From Colias croceus (Eukaryota > Arthropoda > Insecta > Lepidoptera > Pieridae), in NCBI RefSeq assembly GCF_905220415.1, contig NC_059563.1, positions 4,040,001 to 4,104,000 on the forward strand: DNA of 64,000 nt. Reading direction: 5' to 3'. The translations under genes and the position numbers were made by a program. This document shows, piece after piece, positions 37,663 through 50,395 of the stretch. Position 1 is the first letter of the stretch. Every line of letters starts with the position of its first letter. The notes below the pieces were generated by a model that was given only the letters and a program-made list of their open reading frames with translations, was not told where the DNA came from and did not search any database.

Positions 37663-38620
37663 TTGATAAATTCATACACAGCTTTGTATTAAAACATTTT
37701 ACAACCAGTACACGATATAATGTTTTCATTGTACAGTAAATCTATCTGGGCCATCTAGATACAACCAAGCTAAGGATTAACTAATCTCGAGATAAACTTG
37801 CCCGTAATAAATCTATTTAATAGTACTTGTAAAGTCGAGTTAAATGATGAATTAATGTTTATTATTATGATACAAGCATATTAATTACTGTAGATAGATT
37901 TTTCCCACAGAAAAATTAAGTAACAAAACAACTACACAGAAAAACTTGAATAAGTTTATGATCGCATCATTAATGTTAATTATATACATATATTATACGT
38001 AAGAAATATGGTAAATAAATAACGATAAGAGTATTTGGTTGAAAACTCATACTTTACTGCATTTTAGGAACAAAAAAACATACATAAAAAATCTCAAAAA
38101 TAGACCGCATATAAGCTAAATGACTACTAAGTAGTTTGTGATAAAATCAATCTAGCCTTTTTTTGGAGAGCATATTATACTTACAAATAGACTTTACCCT
38201 TTACCTAGGTATTGCAAATCAAACTTATCATTCAATAATTCGATTTATTATCTTACTTAGACCAGTTGCAGTGGCGGTAATGACATTTCTGATTTATCTC
38301 CTGTCAATTTTCCCGCCAAAAAAGTGTTCTATTACAAATGAGATAGCATTTACCTATCATTACCAAGCTTTGTTCTAGAAAATGTGAAACTAGATCGATT
38401 CAGGTTCTAACTAGAACAGTGGGTCACGCCCGACCATTAATTGCGAAGTTTGCTAGCTAGGAATAAATTATAGCTTATTTATGCCTATTTATCAAGGAAC
38501 CATAATGTCTCTAGGACGAAAATTTAAACACCAACACGATAGTAAAACATCCGAAAAATAAATCTGTTTAACTTAGTCTTAACTCGTTCTTCCATCCAAT
38601 ACACACCATTAGAAAAAAAA
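37663..38620. other. Non-coding stretch
   Basis: AT-rich; no gene or clear element recognised. Confidence 0.35.
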
Positions 38621-38975
38621 ATATTTTAAAGTTATAATAAAGTTTCACAGATGGCAACATTCGACGAACTTTTATACATAATCTATACTAAAAAAAAAGA
38701 GTTTGTGTACTTATGTACACGCGTTAGAAGTTATACTTCTTTGGCGTATGGAAACTAGAATATACAACTTGAACATAGTTATCAATTTTCATAATACCTG
38801 AACTTAACCTAGAACTAACTTCATGCTGTTAAATTTAGGTGTCGGTGTGCGTGCGCATCGTAAAAATTCACTCTCATCATTTTTCTCCATCGCGCCAAAA
38901 GAAGTATAACTTCAAAAATATTTTAACGTTAAAAATAAGGTTTCACAGATGACAACATTCGACAAACTATACTAA
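38621..38975. mobile_element. Short inverted-repeat element flanked by a direct repeat
   Basis: GAAGTTATACTTCTTTGGCG near 38727 and CGCCAAAAGAAGTATAACTT near 38893 are inverted ends of a roughly 190-base non-coding block. Outside them, GTTTCACAGATGRCAACATT and following CGACRAAC occur as a direct repeat at about 38640 and 38940, suggesting a larger duplicated or nested structure. Confidence 0.55.
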
Positions 38976-39420
38976 AAAAACAAATGCCGGTCGGCCGCGG
39001 CGCGCGCTTTTGAGTTTGACATTCAAATAAAGAATTCCAATGAAGGATAAAGTTGGATAGGATAGAAATGGCCGCGGGTGGAGGCGGCCAAAAATTACAC
39101 AAGCCGTTGGTCTGGATATTTTAGTCTAAAGTAAATGTATTTTAATCTTACGGACATTATCGAGACGCGTTGAAGCATTTACTGGGGATGACGAAGAAAG
39201 AAATTCGAGTAATTTTGGAATCCATTAATAATATTTATTTATTGTTATAACTTTTCTAATGGTACACTCAGAAGCGCAGAAAATCTAATAGGATAGGTAT
39301 ATTTTCAATATAGAGCAGGAATAACTATTTTTTTAATATGAAAACCACAGAAACTAATTTCCGAAATAAACACGAAAATGTTATCGCAAATATAAATTTG
39401 ATTGCGACTAAAAGTTAAAT

Positions 39421-39758
39421 TCATGTTGTGTAAAAAAAAATAAACATCACCATAGTAAATGTTCTCAGGAAATGCATACAAACAGTGTGATAATGAGCTT
39501 TTACTAAATCAGGCACACTTCTCGAACTACCTGAAATGTTTTTATCGACATCATTTTGCTTTTGAATATGCTGTAAAATATTATACTTAGAACAGATTAT
39601 TTTTTTTCTTTTGAAATATTACCGAAAAGCCGATACAAGAGAAGATATAGAGTTCGAGAAGTGTGCCTGATTTAGTAAAAGCTCATTATCACACTGTTTG
39701 TATGCATTTCCTGAGAACATTTACTATGGTAATGTTTAATTTTTTTTACACAATATGA
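39421..39758. mobile_element. Inverted-repeat element with ~108-bp arms
   Basis: Arms 39421-39528 and 39651-39758 are nearly exact reverse complements, the inner 80 bases identical by eye, around a 122-base spacer. It looks like a MITE or a foldback element. No target duplication could be fixed. Small frames over the right arm are shadows. Confidence 0.75.
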
Positions 39759-40792
39759 AAGTAGAGATTTCAATGAAGTTTTTGAAAAAAGCTGATATTT
39801 TGACGGGTGACTTTTCGATTGAAAATTAGGTTGTTTTTTTGGTATTAATTCAAAAGAAGGCGCAAAAATAAATATTTTCAATCAAAAAAAATACAGTGTA
39901 TTTGATACATAATAAAGTAAGTTTCCACCAAATTTTGTAGAAAAAAAAAAAAATTTTGAAGTAAGTACTTAGATAAAAATAAAAAACGAAAAACATGGTT
40001 TTTTGAATTTTTCACCTAAATTTTGAGGTTATGTGAAAAAATTGTGAATACAAAAGTTGTAGATCTTTTTATTACCTACAACTTTGTGATTGAACGTTTT
40101 TCCGTAGGACTTGTAGTTTTGTCGGAAATCGAGAGAAACCATTTTTTTCTCTTAAAAGCTCCCCCCTCCCACTTCCCGAAAGCGGATTGACCGTAATTTA
40201 TTTTTCCTTTTATTTTCATCATATTCCCCTCCTTTTCTAATGGGTTTCATCCGACTGCGATTTTCTTTTGTTTCAAAAATTATTTACTCTAGTCTACGTA
40301 TACAAAACAAGATAAAAAAAATTACCTGATATAACTAAAAGTTATCCAATAAATCAATAATTATCTATAAAACAATCAAACCAAAAGGGCACGAAGTTAT
40401 TCACTGCCTTTATCCCTTTTCGAACACGTATTTTATTACCTGAAACAAAAAAACATATGTTTAACAATTTATTCATAAGATAAAAGTTTTTAACATTTTT
40501 TACTACTATTCTTAGAAGATTTAATACACACAATACACTGCATTTAATTTTAAATGGTGGTTACATCAGTATTTTATAATAAAGGAATAAAAGCAAAATA
40601 TTTGTAGGTATGTGTATGTTACACACGTGTAATTGTAGCCACAAGGCATTTTTAATTTATTTGGCTCTTCAACTATAAGTTTTATATATGATTTCAATAT
40701 CTAATTCTGCTTAAGAAGTATAGAAAAAAAATATTTTAGCATTTTTTTCCTCCTATTTACCAACTAAATTTACTTAATATCAAGATACACGA
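39759..40792. other. Non-coding stretch with a possible dispersed repeat
   Basis: At about 40040-40110, AAAAGTTGTAGATCTTTTTA and CCTACAACTTTGTGATTGAA form a pattern I associate with dispersed insect repeats, but class is uncertain. The rest is AT-rich and empty. Confidence 0.35.
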
Positions 40793-41070
40793 ACAAAACC
40801 CCATACAAAAATAGTATACAAGTCAATAACTGCGTTAAAAACAACCGACTTCAAACTTGCACAGACAAAAATGCTCATAAAATAAAAACTACTGGGCCTA
40901 TCCGAATAAAATTTTTTTATGGGACCAATTCGAGACCATTCCGCATCGAACAAAAAAAGAATCACGTAAATCGGTTCAGAAACCTCGGAGTAATCGGTGT
41001 ACATACATAAAAAAAAACATACCGGCCGAATTATTGATAACCTCCTCCTTTTTTTTTAAGTCGGTTAAAA
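40793..41070 (-). mobile_element. Dispersed element with TTAACCGACTTC ends, copy 1
   Basis: Inverse of 45872-46148: shared blocks ATAACTGCGTTAAAA, CAACCGACTTCAAACTTGCA, GGGCCTATCCGAATAAAATT, AATCACGTAAATCGGTTCAG and AGTAATCGGTGTACATACAT. Both ends carry (A)ACCGACTTC, giving short inverted termini. Class not known to me. Confidence 0.65.
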
Positions 41071-42555
41071 ACAAAAGCCAAACATCACACTCATGTGTTG
41101 ACATTACGCATACAGTAAACAAATTCCTAATCCATAAAACAGATAGTTCAACGAATAGAAGCTGACAATGATAAATAGTTGCCATATTAATAAATGGTCA
41201 TGGAGCATGCTATCATGGAAGTTCTAAGCATGAATCAGTGGTACTTTAACAAAGAAATGTGTAATACTAATGTTAGATAACTAGTTGTTCTTAAACTCGA
41301 AACATAAATACATAGGTACTTATTTGAAGTTTGTAGAAGCACTTTGAATATTCATACATGTAATTACAATTTAGCACTATTGGTTAGGAAAGCAATATTT
41401 AATTTATCAATTTAAACATTTTAGATGTATAGTAGATTATATATACCTAGGTGAATATCTGTGTAAAGAGTAACAAATATACATACATCCATGCTCGCAA
41501 ACTTTCGCAGAATATTAGCAGGATACGAGAATAAGCTCGTTCCAATATTATTCAAAAAATTTCGAAAATTTCTCAAAATCGATAACGAATCCCGCCTCGT
41601 TATCGATTTTTTAATATTTTTTTTTTTTTAATAAATGCGTTTGAACTGCCGCAGATTCGTTAAAATATGACATCTGTCAATAAACATATATTTTTAGTGC
41701 TAGCAAGTTGCAATTAATCATAATTAACACGGTTTTCTCAACCAGTTTATTAATACCACCACATAGTTTTAAGATTAATGAGATAATTTCAAGGTTTATA
41801 GTTTTGCTAAATTTGTGCATACCACATAAATATTTTTATACTTTTTCTTGTTAATACTTAGAGATTATTTATTTTCATGTATAACAACTTAGCATTTACA
41901 ATTACAAATAATATTAATTCCTTTCAATACACGGAAGACGAAATTAAATTCCGTGACCCAAAACATAAAATTTACAAGAATTATCTGTCAAATTTCATAA
42001 CCTAACCTTTACACCACAACAATGGTACATAACAACGGATCAAATCAATCATTCGTTCCACTTTTTTGACACTAAATGCAAATTTGGCGGCAAACGCAAA
42101 AGTGTTGTCAGTCGTAAAAACTGAATGCTCATTGGGCGGTCTGGGTTATTTGCAAGGGTAGATGTGCGTGTTTATGTCAAAACATTTTTTGTTGCTTGAC
42201 AAATTGAAGATGTTTAAACTTTGTTTAAAATCATTCATCGATGTCTCATCTGTTTATATTTAAATTATTTGTGTATGCGTGCGTTTGTTTAACTTTAAAG
42301 TTATTTACGTATAGTGCAGTACCAGTGAATTTTTATAAAATCACCAAAGTTCTAACTGATTTATTACATATTCTGTCGTATATCGTTTCTAAAAGGTTTT
42401 TTATATAGCTAATAACAATATATCAACATACTAGCAATAGCTTTTCATCAATTTATTAGAACTAAGTACAGCCAATTTTAAATCTTTCAAACTTAGAAAA
42501 ACAATACTGGCCAAATGAATCTGCGTCCTTGCCGTCGCGTCGCAGCGAAATGTAA
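41071..42555. other. Non-coding stretch
   Basis: AT-rich; a GATAACGA/TCGTTATC inverted pair lies at about 41580-41608. No gene recognised. Confidence 0.35.
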
Positions 42556-42843
42556 TGCCTCCTCCACACTACTCGCGAAGTTGAACGAGGTTAGACGAAT
42601 AGAATAGTGTAGAGAGGCACTTCGGCTTACTTCGTCCAACTTTACCTCGCCTCGGCCGACTTCCGTTTGTTGTCGGTTTTTGCGCCCGAGTCAAAGGGCA
42701 CGAAGTTACCTGAAGTTCGTTCTGAATATGAACGTATGCGTTCCTCGCGAAGTTGAACGAGTGTGTAGTGTAGCACCGCGGACTTCAGTCAACTTCGGCC
42801 GAGTACTTCGCCGAGGAACTTCGCGAGTAGTGTGGAGGAGGCA
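42556..42843. mobile_element. Tourist/Harbinger-type MITE, GC-rich
   Basis: Terminal inverted repeats TGCCTCCTCCACACTACTCG + CGAAGTT bound 288 bases, with TAA on both sides (42553-42555, 42844-42846). Inner AAGTTGAACGA and CTTCGGCCGA motifs repeat in both orientations. The overlapping frames on both strands are shadows. Confidence 0.8.
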
Positions 42844-43859
42844 TAATATAGTGTTGCCCTTTTGAATATTTATGTAAGTATGTTTATGCAATGCACGTGT
42901 GATGTGCATTATTCAATGCTGTTTGCATTTCAGAGATGATTAAGCCTTAACTGTGGAATGTCGCTAATATTAACAGTGAATTTTACATGAATAAAGAGAG
43001 GAAAATATATTTTCCATTGTTTACTTTTAAGTAGAATTTTTAACTGTATTGTGTAAAGTGTGTTACCAATTACCATATTTTTTGGGACAAAGAAATTATG
43101 AGCATTTTTTTTTTTGAAAGCTGCCGCTGCCCACCTTAGTAGGTACTTACAAATTTGATGACAGAATTTTTTTGGTTGTCCTACATAATACGAACTTAAT
43201 AATTTGTCTCATTACCTACATCGCTTCCATAAATATAGATAAAATTATATTATACCTGAATCTAATCTGAAATTCTTTTTAAACAAAGAGATGATCGATA
43301 AATTTATAAAAATAACTTACGAAATTTTCTTTAACATTTTTTAATTAACTACAACTTGATTATTAAGCCAGCGTTAAAATCTTAATTACGCCGTGAAAAG
43401 CTTGCTTCGTTATTTTAATTAATACCAGAGTTGCACTCATTAAAAATATTCAAACTTTCTGACCACCTTTGTCGCTTTTCCATATTGAATTTCATGTTCT
43501 TAACTACTTTAGCAGGCGTTTATTGCCAACATTTTAATTATGTCAAAGGTTTGAGGTATTTTTACTGTGTGTTTTTACTTATTTTGAAGTCTAAGTGGAA
43601 TAATTATATTTAATTAATTATGTTATTTTTTATATGAGAAAGTTTCATAAATCACTGTATCTCTTTAAATATTTAGGTACTCGTGGAAAGTATTTTAAAA
43701 ACTGATTTACACAAAATTATTGATATCCTACTGATAATTAGTATTGTTAATTCATTAATAAGAAATTGCTAAGTTTAACATTGTTATATTTTTGGTGAAA
43801 ATCTCAAATTTTTCTTCATTCAATCCAGCCACACGAATTAAGTAAGTATTTATTTCACA
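42844..43859. other. Non-coding stretch
   Basis: AT-rich; no gene or clear element recognised. Confidence 0.35.
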
Positions 43860-44049
43860 CTAGTGGTCCGCCCCGGCTTCGCCCGTGGTACATTATATAT
43901 CGCAATAAAAGGTAGCCTATGTCCTTTCTCGGGTATCAAAATATCTCCATACCAAATTTTATGGAAATTGGTTCAGTAGTTTAGGCGTGATTGAGTAACA
44001 GACAGACAGACAGACAGAGTTACTTTCGCATTTATAATATTAGTATGGA
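43860..44049 (-). mobile_element. Lep1-type non-autonomous Helitron
   Basis: Plus strand CTAGTGGTCCGCCCCGGCTT to TAATATTAGTATGGA between A and T, with four GACA units and GAGTTACTTTCGCATTTATA before the end. Confidence 0.85.
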
Positions 44050-44864
44050 TAAGTAACTTCAAAATACAAGAACATTATGAAAAATTACCTATTAGTCTTT
44101 ACCATACAACGAACTTCCACTTCCAACACGCCTATTTCACAAATCTTCATACATTTATCTTTTCGTAACAAATCTTCAAACAAGTCGTCTCACGTCATAC
44201 ATTTATCAGGATGAGGCACATTGAAATCTCTCGCAAATAAGATAATAAACGGAATCAGGTCAGAACACAGCCCACATCTACCGGACTGAAGAACTATTTG
44301 GGACTGGTGATATTTAATGTATAAGCTGTTGTACTAGAAATCTGAACTGATAATTATTATGATATTCAATTTTTGATTTTATAAACTCATAAAAGACCTT
44401 CGGAAAACTACGGGAAACGTGTAGTCGATATAATAATTTTCAAATTTAATATCGCACTGCACATAAGGTACCTTGTATTTATACTAAATCATCATTATTT
44501 TGTCACTAAAACATATAAATAGATTCAGCTTCAATTTCACAATAAAACCAGAATTCCACAAAAGTTTTCCACGCAAAAATAGACGAGCGATATACATACT
44601 TTTAATAATACGTATTTCAAAAACAGTACATGATTGAACATTATTTATTATTCCAAGAACTACACGTGTTCGAATCCAACTATTTATATGGAAAACCGCG
44701 ACTTCTGTTTGTTTAACACATCCGGTCGGCGAACTGCCTAAAATGCACCTTGTTTTGTCAATAGAAACAACTGTAGTTAAACAACTACTAACTAGTTAAT
44801 AATACATGTATATGAGACTGTGAGCTCTATTACGAAGCACATAAGGTTTTTCTTTGCAAAATCT

Positions 44865-45112
44865 TAAGGTAAAAAACGCAAAGGTAACTGACTGTTCTTT
44901 CAACGCACAGCACAAACTACTGGGCCGTTCGGGCTGAAATTTGGCATGCCACTACGATGAACGCTGAACCACTACGATGAATTTATCAAAATACTTTTTT
45001 AGCAGATGCTAAGAAAGTATTTTGATAAATTTCTACCCGATGAGGATAAATATTACATATTAATTGTAAAATTAATATTAACCACGCAAGCGAATGCGGG
45101 TATTCAGCTAGG
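44865..45112 (+). mobile_element. Helitron-like element, drifted
   Basis: Contains CAAACTACTGGGCCGTTCGG, GCTGAAATTTGGCATGC and a 3' end GCGGGTATTCAGCTAG before G. An inverted repeat AATTTATCAAAATACTTT lies at about 44980-45030. Left boundary is approximate. Confidence 0.5.
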
Positions 45113-45871
45113 TAGTTATATGATATAAAACAATGTAACATCTATTTGATATTAATAACTTTGCTCTGAAGTCGGATGTCATTCCGTCCTGCTTTTTTGC
45201 ATTCGAAATCGTATTTGCATCTCTCCCTTTGTGTGTGTCACTTCCGAGCGGTTCGTGTGAACTGTACGTGTAAAGAATAATGTGTTTGTTTATTTTTTAA
45301 TTATGTAAAGAGCATTACAGGTAAATGTTTATTTTTTATAAAGGGAAAGTATGCGTAAGTAAGCATTATTCATTTTTAAATATAATTTTGATAATATTCG
45401 GAAGTAAATAGAAAAATAATCAAAACAAAGCATTATAGCGACGATGATAAGTGATAACATAAAATATTTCAATTTATTCAAGACAACACCTCAAAGATAA
45501 AAATAACTTTAAAGAATAAACAACACCCCAATAATTAACACGCTGCAACATTTAAAACAACATTTCAAGTTCCATCCACATTTATTGAATGTATATAAAT
45601 GGAATTATTGAATTACTTTCTACATAATATTTCATTACCATACTGGTAAAACATATTTACGAACAAGTTCAAGACCTTATTACACAACCATCTGATTGAT
45701 TAACATTTGTAACATTTTTTTACATGGCAATTACAGTACGAATGTCACTTCTCAGCTGTCATCGTGACTGACATAATATTAAAATTATTAGGCTGTGCAC
45801 AGACGAGAAAAAAAGTTGTACCTAATTTAGCAAATTGTGCACATTATTATCAGATTTGCGTTGAACAGGTG
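45113..45871. other. Non-coding stretch
   Basis: AT-rich; no gene or clear element recognised. Confidence 0.35.
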
Positions 45872-46148
45872 TCGCTTCTATTTTTAACCGACTTCAAAAA
45901 AGGAGGAGGTTATCAATTCGGCCGGTATGTTTTGTTTTTTTTTTATGTATGTACACCGATTACTCCGAGGTTTCTGAACCGATTTACGTGATTCTTTTTT
46001 TGTTCGATGCGGGATGGTGTCGAATTGGTCCCATAAAAATTTTATTCGGATAGGCCCAGTAGATTTTATTTTATGAGCATTTTTGTCTGTATTTGTAAAT
46101 CTTGCAAGTTTGAAGTCGGTTGCTTTTAACGCAGTTATCACTTGTGTT
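45872..46148 (+). mobile_element. Dispersed element with TTAACCGACTTC ends, copy 2
   Basis: Starts TTTTTAACCGACTTCAAAAA then AGGAGGAGG and ends GAAGTCGGTTGC, TTTTAACGCAGTTAT. Inverse of 40793-41070. A left-end fragment of the same family is at 47848-47935. Confidence 0.65.
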
Positions 46149-46649
46149 TTACCATTGAGAGTCATTACAAATTCCTATATAATGTGTACATAATGTAAAT
46201 ATGTAATGTAGTGTTCTAAACGATTAACAATTAAATTGTTTAGACGTGAATACAAAACGTATAAACGTATAGACTAGCAAACATACACATTTTTTATATT
46301 AATGAATAGAATTAACCATTACAATCTTCGTCATTATACATTACAAATTCTGCCAACATTTCCATTGACCAACCATAAAACGTAAAAGCAATCATAAAAG
46401 CAAGTACAGTCGCGACGTGTAAAAAATCCTACACACATAAATCCACTCTTGTTACACTACACTACCACAAACTTTCGCCAACCGCAAGTCTTCTAAACTA
46501 TCTATTATTTGATCCACAAATCTCGACATTCATATAATCCCAGCCTTATTCGGTGAAAGCTTCGAAAGTATCAACTTGACACTTGTCAACGTCATTTGTC
46601 CATATAACGAAATCTCGAAAATGGATGATCGAATCATACCTCGACGTTA
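46149..46649. other. Non-coding stretch
   Basis: AT-rich; nothing recognised. Confidence 0.35.
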
Positions 46650-46940
46650 CGCGGTAATTTTATGGTTCCGTATACAACGGATAAAACGCAGTCTGTCTGT
46701 CTGTCTTTCTGTCACCAGGCTGTATCTCATGAACCGTGATAGTTACACAGTTAAACATTTCAGAGATGATGTAGATGATGATGATCTGATGCCGCTATAA
46801 AGACCATAAATAATAAAATATCAAAATTAAGCAACAGTTGGCACGGTTATAAATTGGATAATTATGTAGTTGTTCTTTAGCTTATTTGTACGGAACCCTT
46901 ATTCGAGAGACGGACTCGCACTTAACCGATTTTAAAATTA
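46650..46940 (+). mobile_element. Dispersed repeat with GTCTGTCTGTC and TACGGAACCCTT blocks
   Basis: Blocks in order: TTATGGTTCCGTATACAACG, CAGTCTGTCTGTCTGTC, TCACCAGGCTGTATCTCATG, AACCGTGATAGTTA, GTACGGAACCC, GACTCGCACTTAACCGATTT. This order is familiar from moth dispersed repeats; the class is unknown to me. The 74-codon frame over it is a shadow. Confidence 0.55.
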
Positions 46941-47142
46941 CGTAATGTCATTACACTTGAATTTTCATTTATGGTATCTCGATGCTGGCACCTCGTGTGT
47001 ATAATCTGTGAACATACACGTCATTGTTATGACCCATTGTTTTGAATTTTAAGATATTATAGCCAAGCCGAAGTTAGGATCAATTTAGTCACTAGACTTT
47101 AGAACTAGCTATCTATTTGTAATTTATATGCATCATCTTTGA

Positions 47143-47352
47143 CCGCCTCCTTGGTACAGTGGTTGACGCGTGAGCGTAGCACCGAGGGGTCCTGGGTTCG
47201 ATTCCCGGTGGAGACGAAGAAAAAAAATGTCTCGGTCTGGTAGGACACAGAAGGCTGATCACCTACTTGTCCCTAAAAGAAAATCGATCAGTGAAACAGA
47301 TGAATAATGCATCTGCCCCTTACCCCAGTATGGGGACATGGGACTTCACTTC
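47143..47352 (+). mobile_element. tRNA-derived SINE with intact target duplication
   Basis: The head CCTTGGTACAGTGGTTGACG (box A-like) and GGTTCGATTCCC (box B) resemble a tRNA with a drifted 3' half. Next come an A run, a unique body and an ACTTCACTTC end. The 15-base ATGCATCATCTTTGA flanks it exactly at 47128-47142 and 47353-47367. The head is not a working tRNA gene; the acceptor stem does not pair. Confidence 0.85.
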
Positions 47353-47367
47353 ATGCATCATCTTTGA

Positions 47368-48120
47368 GGCTGGGTTAGATACTTCTAATATAAATTCTTG
47401 CATATAGGCATCATTGAAACTATCCGAGTTCGGTTGAAGTGTGTAATAATAATTTATTAATTGGGTTATACTTAAATTTAATCGGTATTATATAGCGATA
47501 AAATATGAATGTCCTCAGGCTTTAATGTTTCTATTTGTAAGAAAACTTATTTATACAGCAATTGTATATAAATTACGTAGGTACGTCGTACATGAAGTAA
47601 CTAATAACTGAACTAAATTATGGATATTCACTTTCAAATACCTTCAAACTCGTAAGTAATGAGTTAAGATGGGATACACTAAAGTTGAATATTGATACAG
47701 CTGCAGAACGGGCCCGCCTACGGACACAAACATGAATGAACCAAACCTACAAGGATAGTATTATCTGTACTATTTGTAAGTACTCGTACGTACCGAGTAA
47801 AAATTAAAAACTATTAATTTTTAATTAAAAAAAGAAATGAATCATTGTTTTTAACCGACTTCAAAAAACGGAGGAGGTTCTCAATGCGGCCGGTATATTT
47901 TTTAATGTGTTTTTTTTTTGTTCGATGGAAGCACAGGATGGAAGGTATGTTTAAAAGATGCTAAAATAAAGGCAAAGGCTTATCTATAGATAAATAGCTT
48001 TATCTCCTGGTACATGTTGTAATTACCCGAAATCATACGTTAACAAGTAACAGGGTTGTATAAATTAGTGAACGTAAAACGTAAAGGTCAGCGACCTCAC
48101 TTGTCTGAAATAATGACCTC
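47368..48120. other. Non-coding stretch with element fragment
   Basis: Holds the truncated TTAACCGACTTC-family fragment at 47848-47935. Otherwise AT-rich with nothing recognised. Confidence 0.4.
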
Positions 48121-48634
48121 TTATGCCCGGTTCCTATATTCAACGGATCGTCATAGTATCAAAGCTACTATCCGTTTTTCTAGAACTAACTACGAGTCGT
48201 TATTACCGTTCCACAATTTTATTTCTTGACGTGCTATCGACGGACATCCGTTGGTCATAAAAATACCGAGCCCTCTTCACTCACAGATGTGCGTTTCGTT
48301 ATAAGCCAAATTGAAATTAAAATAACACAAAATTCAGGACAAAATAAGTTAAATATACAGCCGAATTATAAACTTTAAGAATAAAGTTTCTTATTAATAA
48401 AGAACTAATACTAAAGAACTATATATTTGTAGACATCTGCGTGATAATTTTCCTTCTAAACAACCTAATGCGTTACACAGAAAGCAAAAACGGAACGTTT
48501 TTCTCGCGCACGCGTGCATTGCTTGTCAGTTGTCAAATTATTGTCATTCATTGTTGATTGATGATTCATTGTCAAGTTTTATAATTAAAGAATAACAATA
48601 CAACGACCACTGTTTATATATTATTTTATTAAAA

Positions 48635-48970
48635 ATGGATATTACGCCGGTAAGTACGCCTTTATATTTCTTCTTTAAAATCGTCTGCCGCTTACTTTTT
48701 GCTTCGGACACTTTTAAAGTCAAACATATATTTCTGTTACAGAAATCGAAGAAGGCTATGAGTAAAGACGAGATTGCTCAATTATTATAACCAGTAAGGA
48801 GACTAATGCTTCTACGAATAAATTAAAGGATGAATGTTGGACTTCGTTGACCAACACATTTAATGCAAAAATTGGTCAAATACCTACCTACCAGGAAAAC
48901 TTTTTATTTTCAGCCAAAAAATTCAAACATAATAAGGATGATGGACAAATATTATGAAGAAATAATTGAA
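48635..48970 (+). pseudogene. Harbinger Myb/SANT-like partner gene, broken (outer copy)
   Basis: MDITP, an intron with GTAAGT and TTACAG (48650-48742), then KSKKAMSKDEIAQLL and a stop. Shortly after, in another frame: TNASTNKLKDECWTSLTNTF and NAKIGQIPTYQENFLFSA. The 'NKLKDECW..LTN.FNA' pattern is that of the Myb/SANT-type accessory protein of Harbinger elements, which binds the ends and carries the transposase. A deletion and frameshift disable it. The inverted twin is at about 51730-52065. Confidence 0.6.
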
Positions 48971-49785
48971 ATACTGAACACACAATAACTAATTAATTTT
49001 TGTATATTATTAAGCAATATATCTAGACATACGGTAGAAAAAGAATTTGTTAGGTAGTGCAAAATGTAAATCTTATGTAAAAAATGTATTTAGTTCAGAG
49101 AGCCTATTACAGCGTTAAGGAATATAATATAGAAGATGATAATCGATGGAGGGTTGTCGTGTAAGAATCACAGGACAGTTCTTTGGCATATATTATGTAG
49201 TTACATATTACTATGTAAAATTAAACTGTAATAAAGAAATAAAACTTTTATTCCATTTTATTATGTACTTTTATTTATTTTTTATTATTTACAATACAAT
49301 GTTTAAAAAATTGATTTCTAAATTGCAAACATAGACATACATATAAATATACTAGTGGTCCGCCCCGGCTTCGCCCTTGAAATACTGAACACACAATAAC
49401 TAATTAATTTTTGTATATTATTAAGCAATATATCTAGACACACGGTAGAAAAAGAATTTGTTAGTGCTAAATGTAAATCTTATGTAAAAAATGTATTTAG
49501 TTCAGAGAGCCTATTACAGCGTTAAGGAATATAATATAGAAGATGATAATCGATGGAGGGTTGTCGCGTAAGAATCACAGGACAGTTCTTTGGCATATAT
49601 TATGTAGTTACATATTACTATGTAAAATTAAACATAGTTATAAAGAAATAAAACTTTTATTCCATTTTATTATGTACTTTTATTTATTTTTTATTATTTA
49701 CAATACAATGTTTAAAAAATTGATTTCTACATTGCAAACATAGACACATATATATACTAGTGGTCCACCCCGGCTTCGCCCTTGG
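48965..49785. repeat. ~412-bp tandem duplication joined to a Helitron 3' end
   Basis: TTGAAATACTGAACACACAA at 48965 recurs at 49378, and each unit ends CTAGTGGTCCRCCCCGGCTT + CGCCCTTG. The same doubled structure, inverted, is at about 50918-51720 in the inner copy, so it arose before the element was copied. Four small frames starting MEGCRVRITGQ-like or MIIDGG come from these units and are not genes. Confidence 0.75.
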
Positions 49786-50395
49786 TACATGTTTATGTTT
49801 TCTTTCCATAATAACCATCCTCGTACTTCAAGGAACATTATAAAAAAATAATTATCGAAATCGGTCCACCCGTTCACGCGTGATGCCGTGACCAAGGGAA
49901 ATAGGTCTGCCACTGATATCGATATTGTGCCTAAAGCATAGAACCTCAGCGTCAACAGTAATTGATGTTATGGAGATACCCCATGATTCCTGAAATGACA
50001 ACATAAATTAGGTATGTAATAAGGTTAGACGTGTTTGGTATAATATTAATGCCTCCATTAAACTAACCTGGCTCCTTTTATGCCCGGTTCCTATATTTGA
50101 AAAACGATCCGTTTTAGTTACGAATAGTAGTATAATTAACCAAGCGTAAGCGAAAATCGTTCCTATAAAAAACGTCTCGTCAAGCAACTTACCGACGGCT
50201 TCCTACTGACGGATGGGAGGGTTACTATTAACGAACGGTAAGCATATTGTATGGAGAAGACAGTTTATCGCGTTCCTATAAATATTTTTAACGTCATTAT
50301 GCTGTCAAAGTTACTATTCGTATAGCATTTTGTTTACCCGTCGATTTCGGGCGGTTAAATTCTTACTATTTCATTGTTTCCGCTTCAATATCGAA

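Noticed and set aside
47143..47218. Apparent tRNA gene
   Set aside because: Box A and B are present but the acceptor stem does not pair, and the sequence continues into a SINE body with target duplication.
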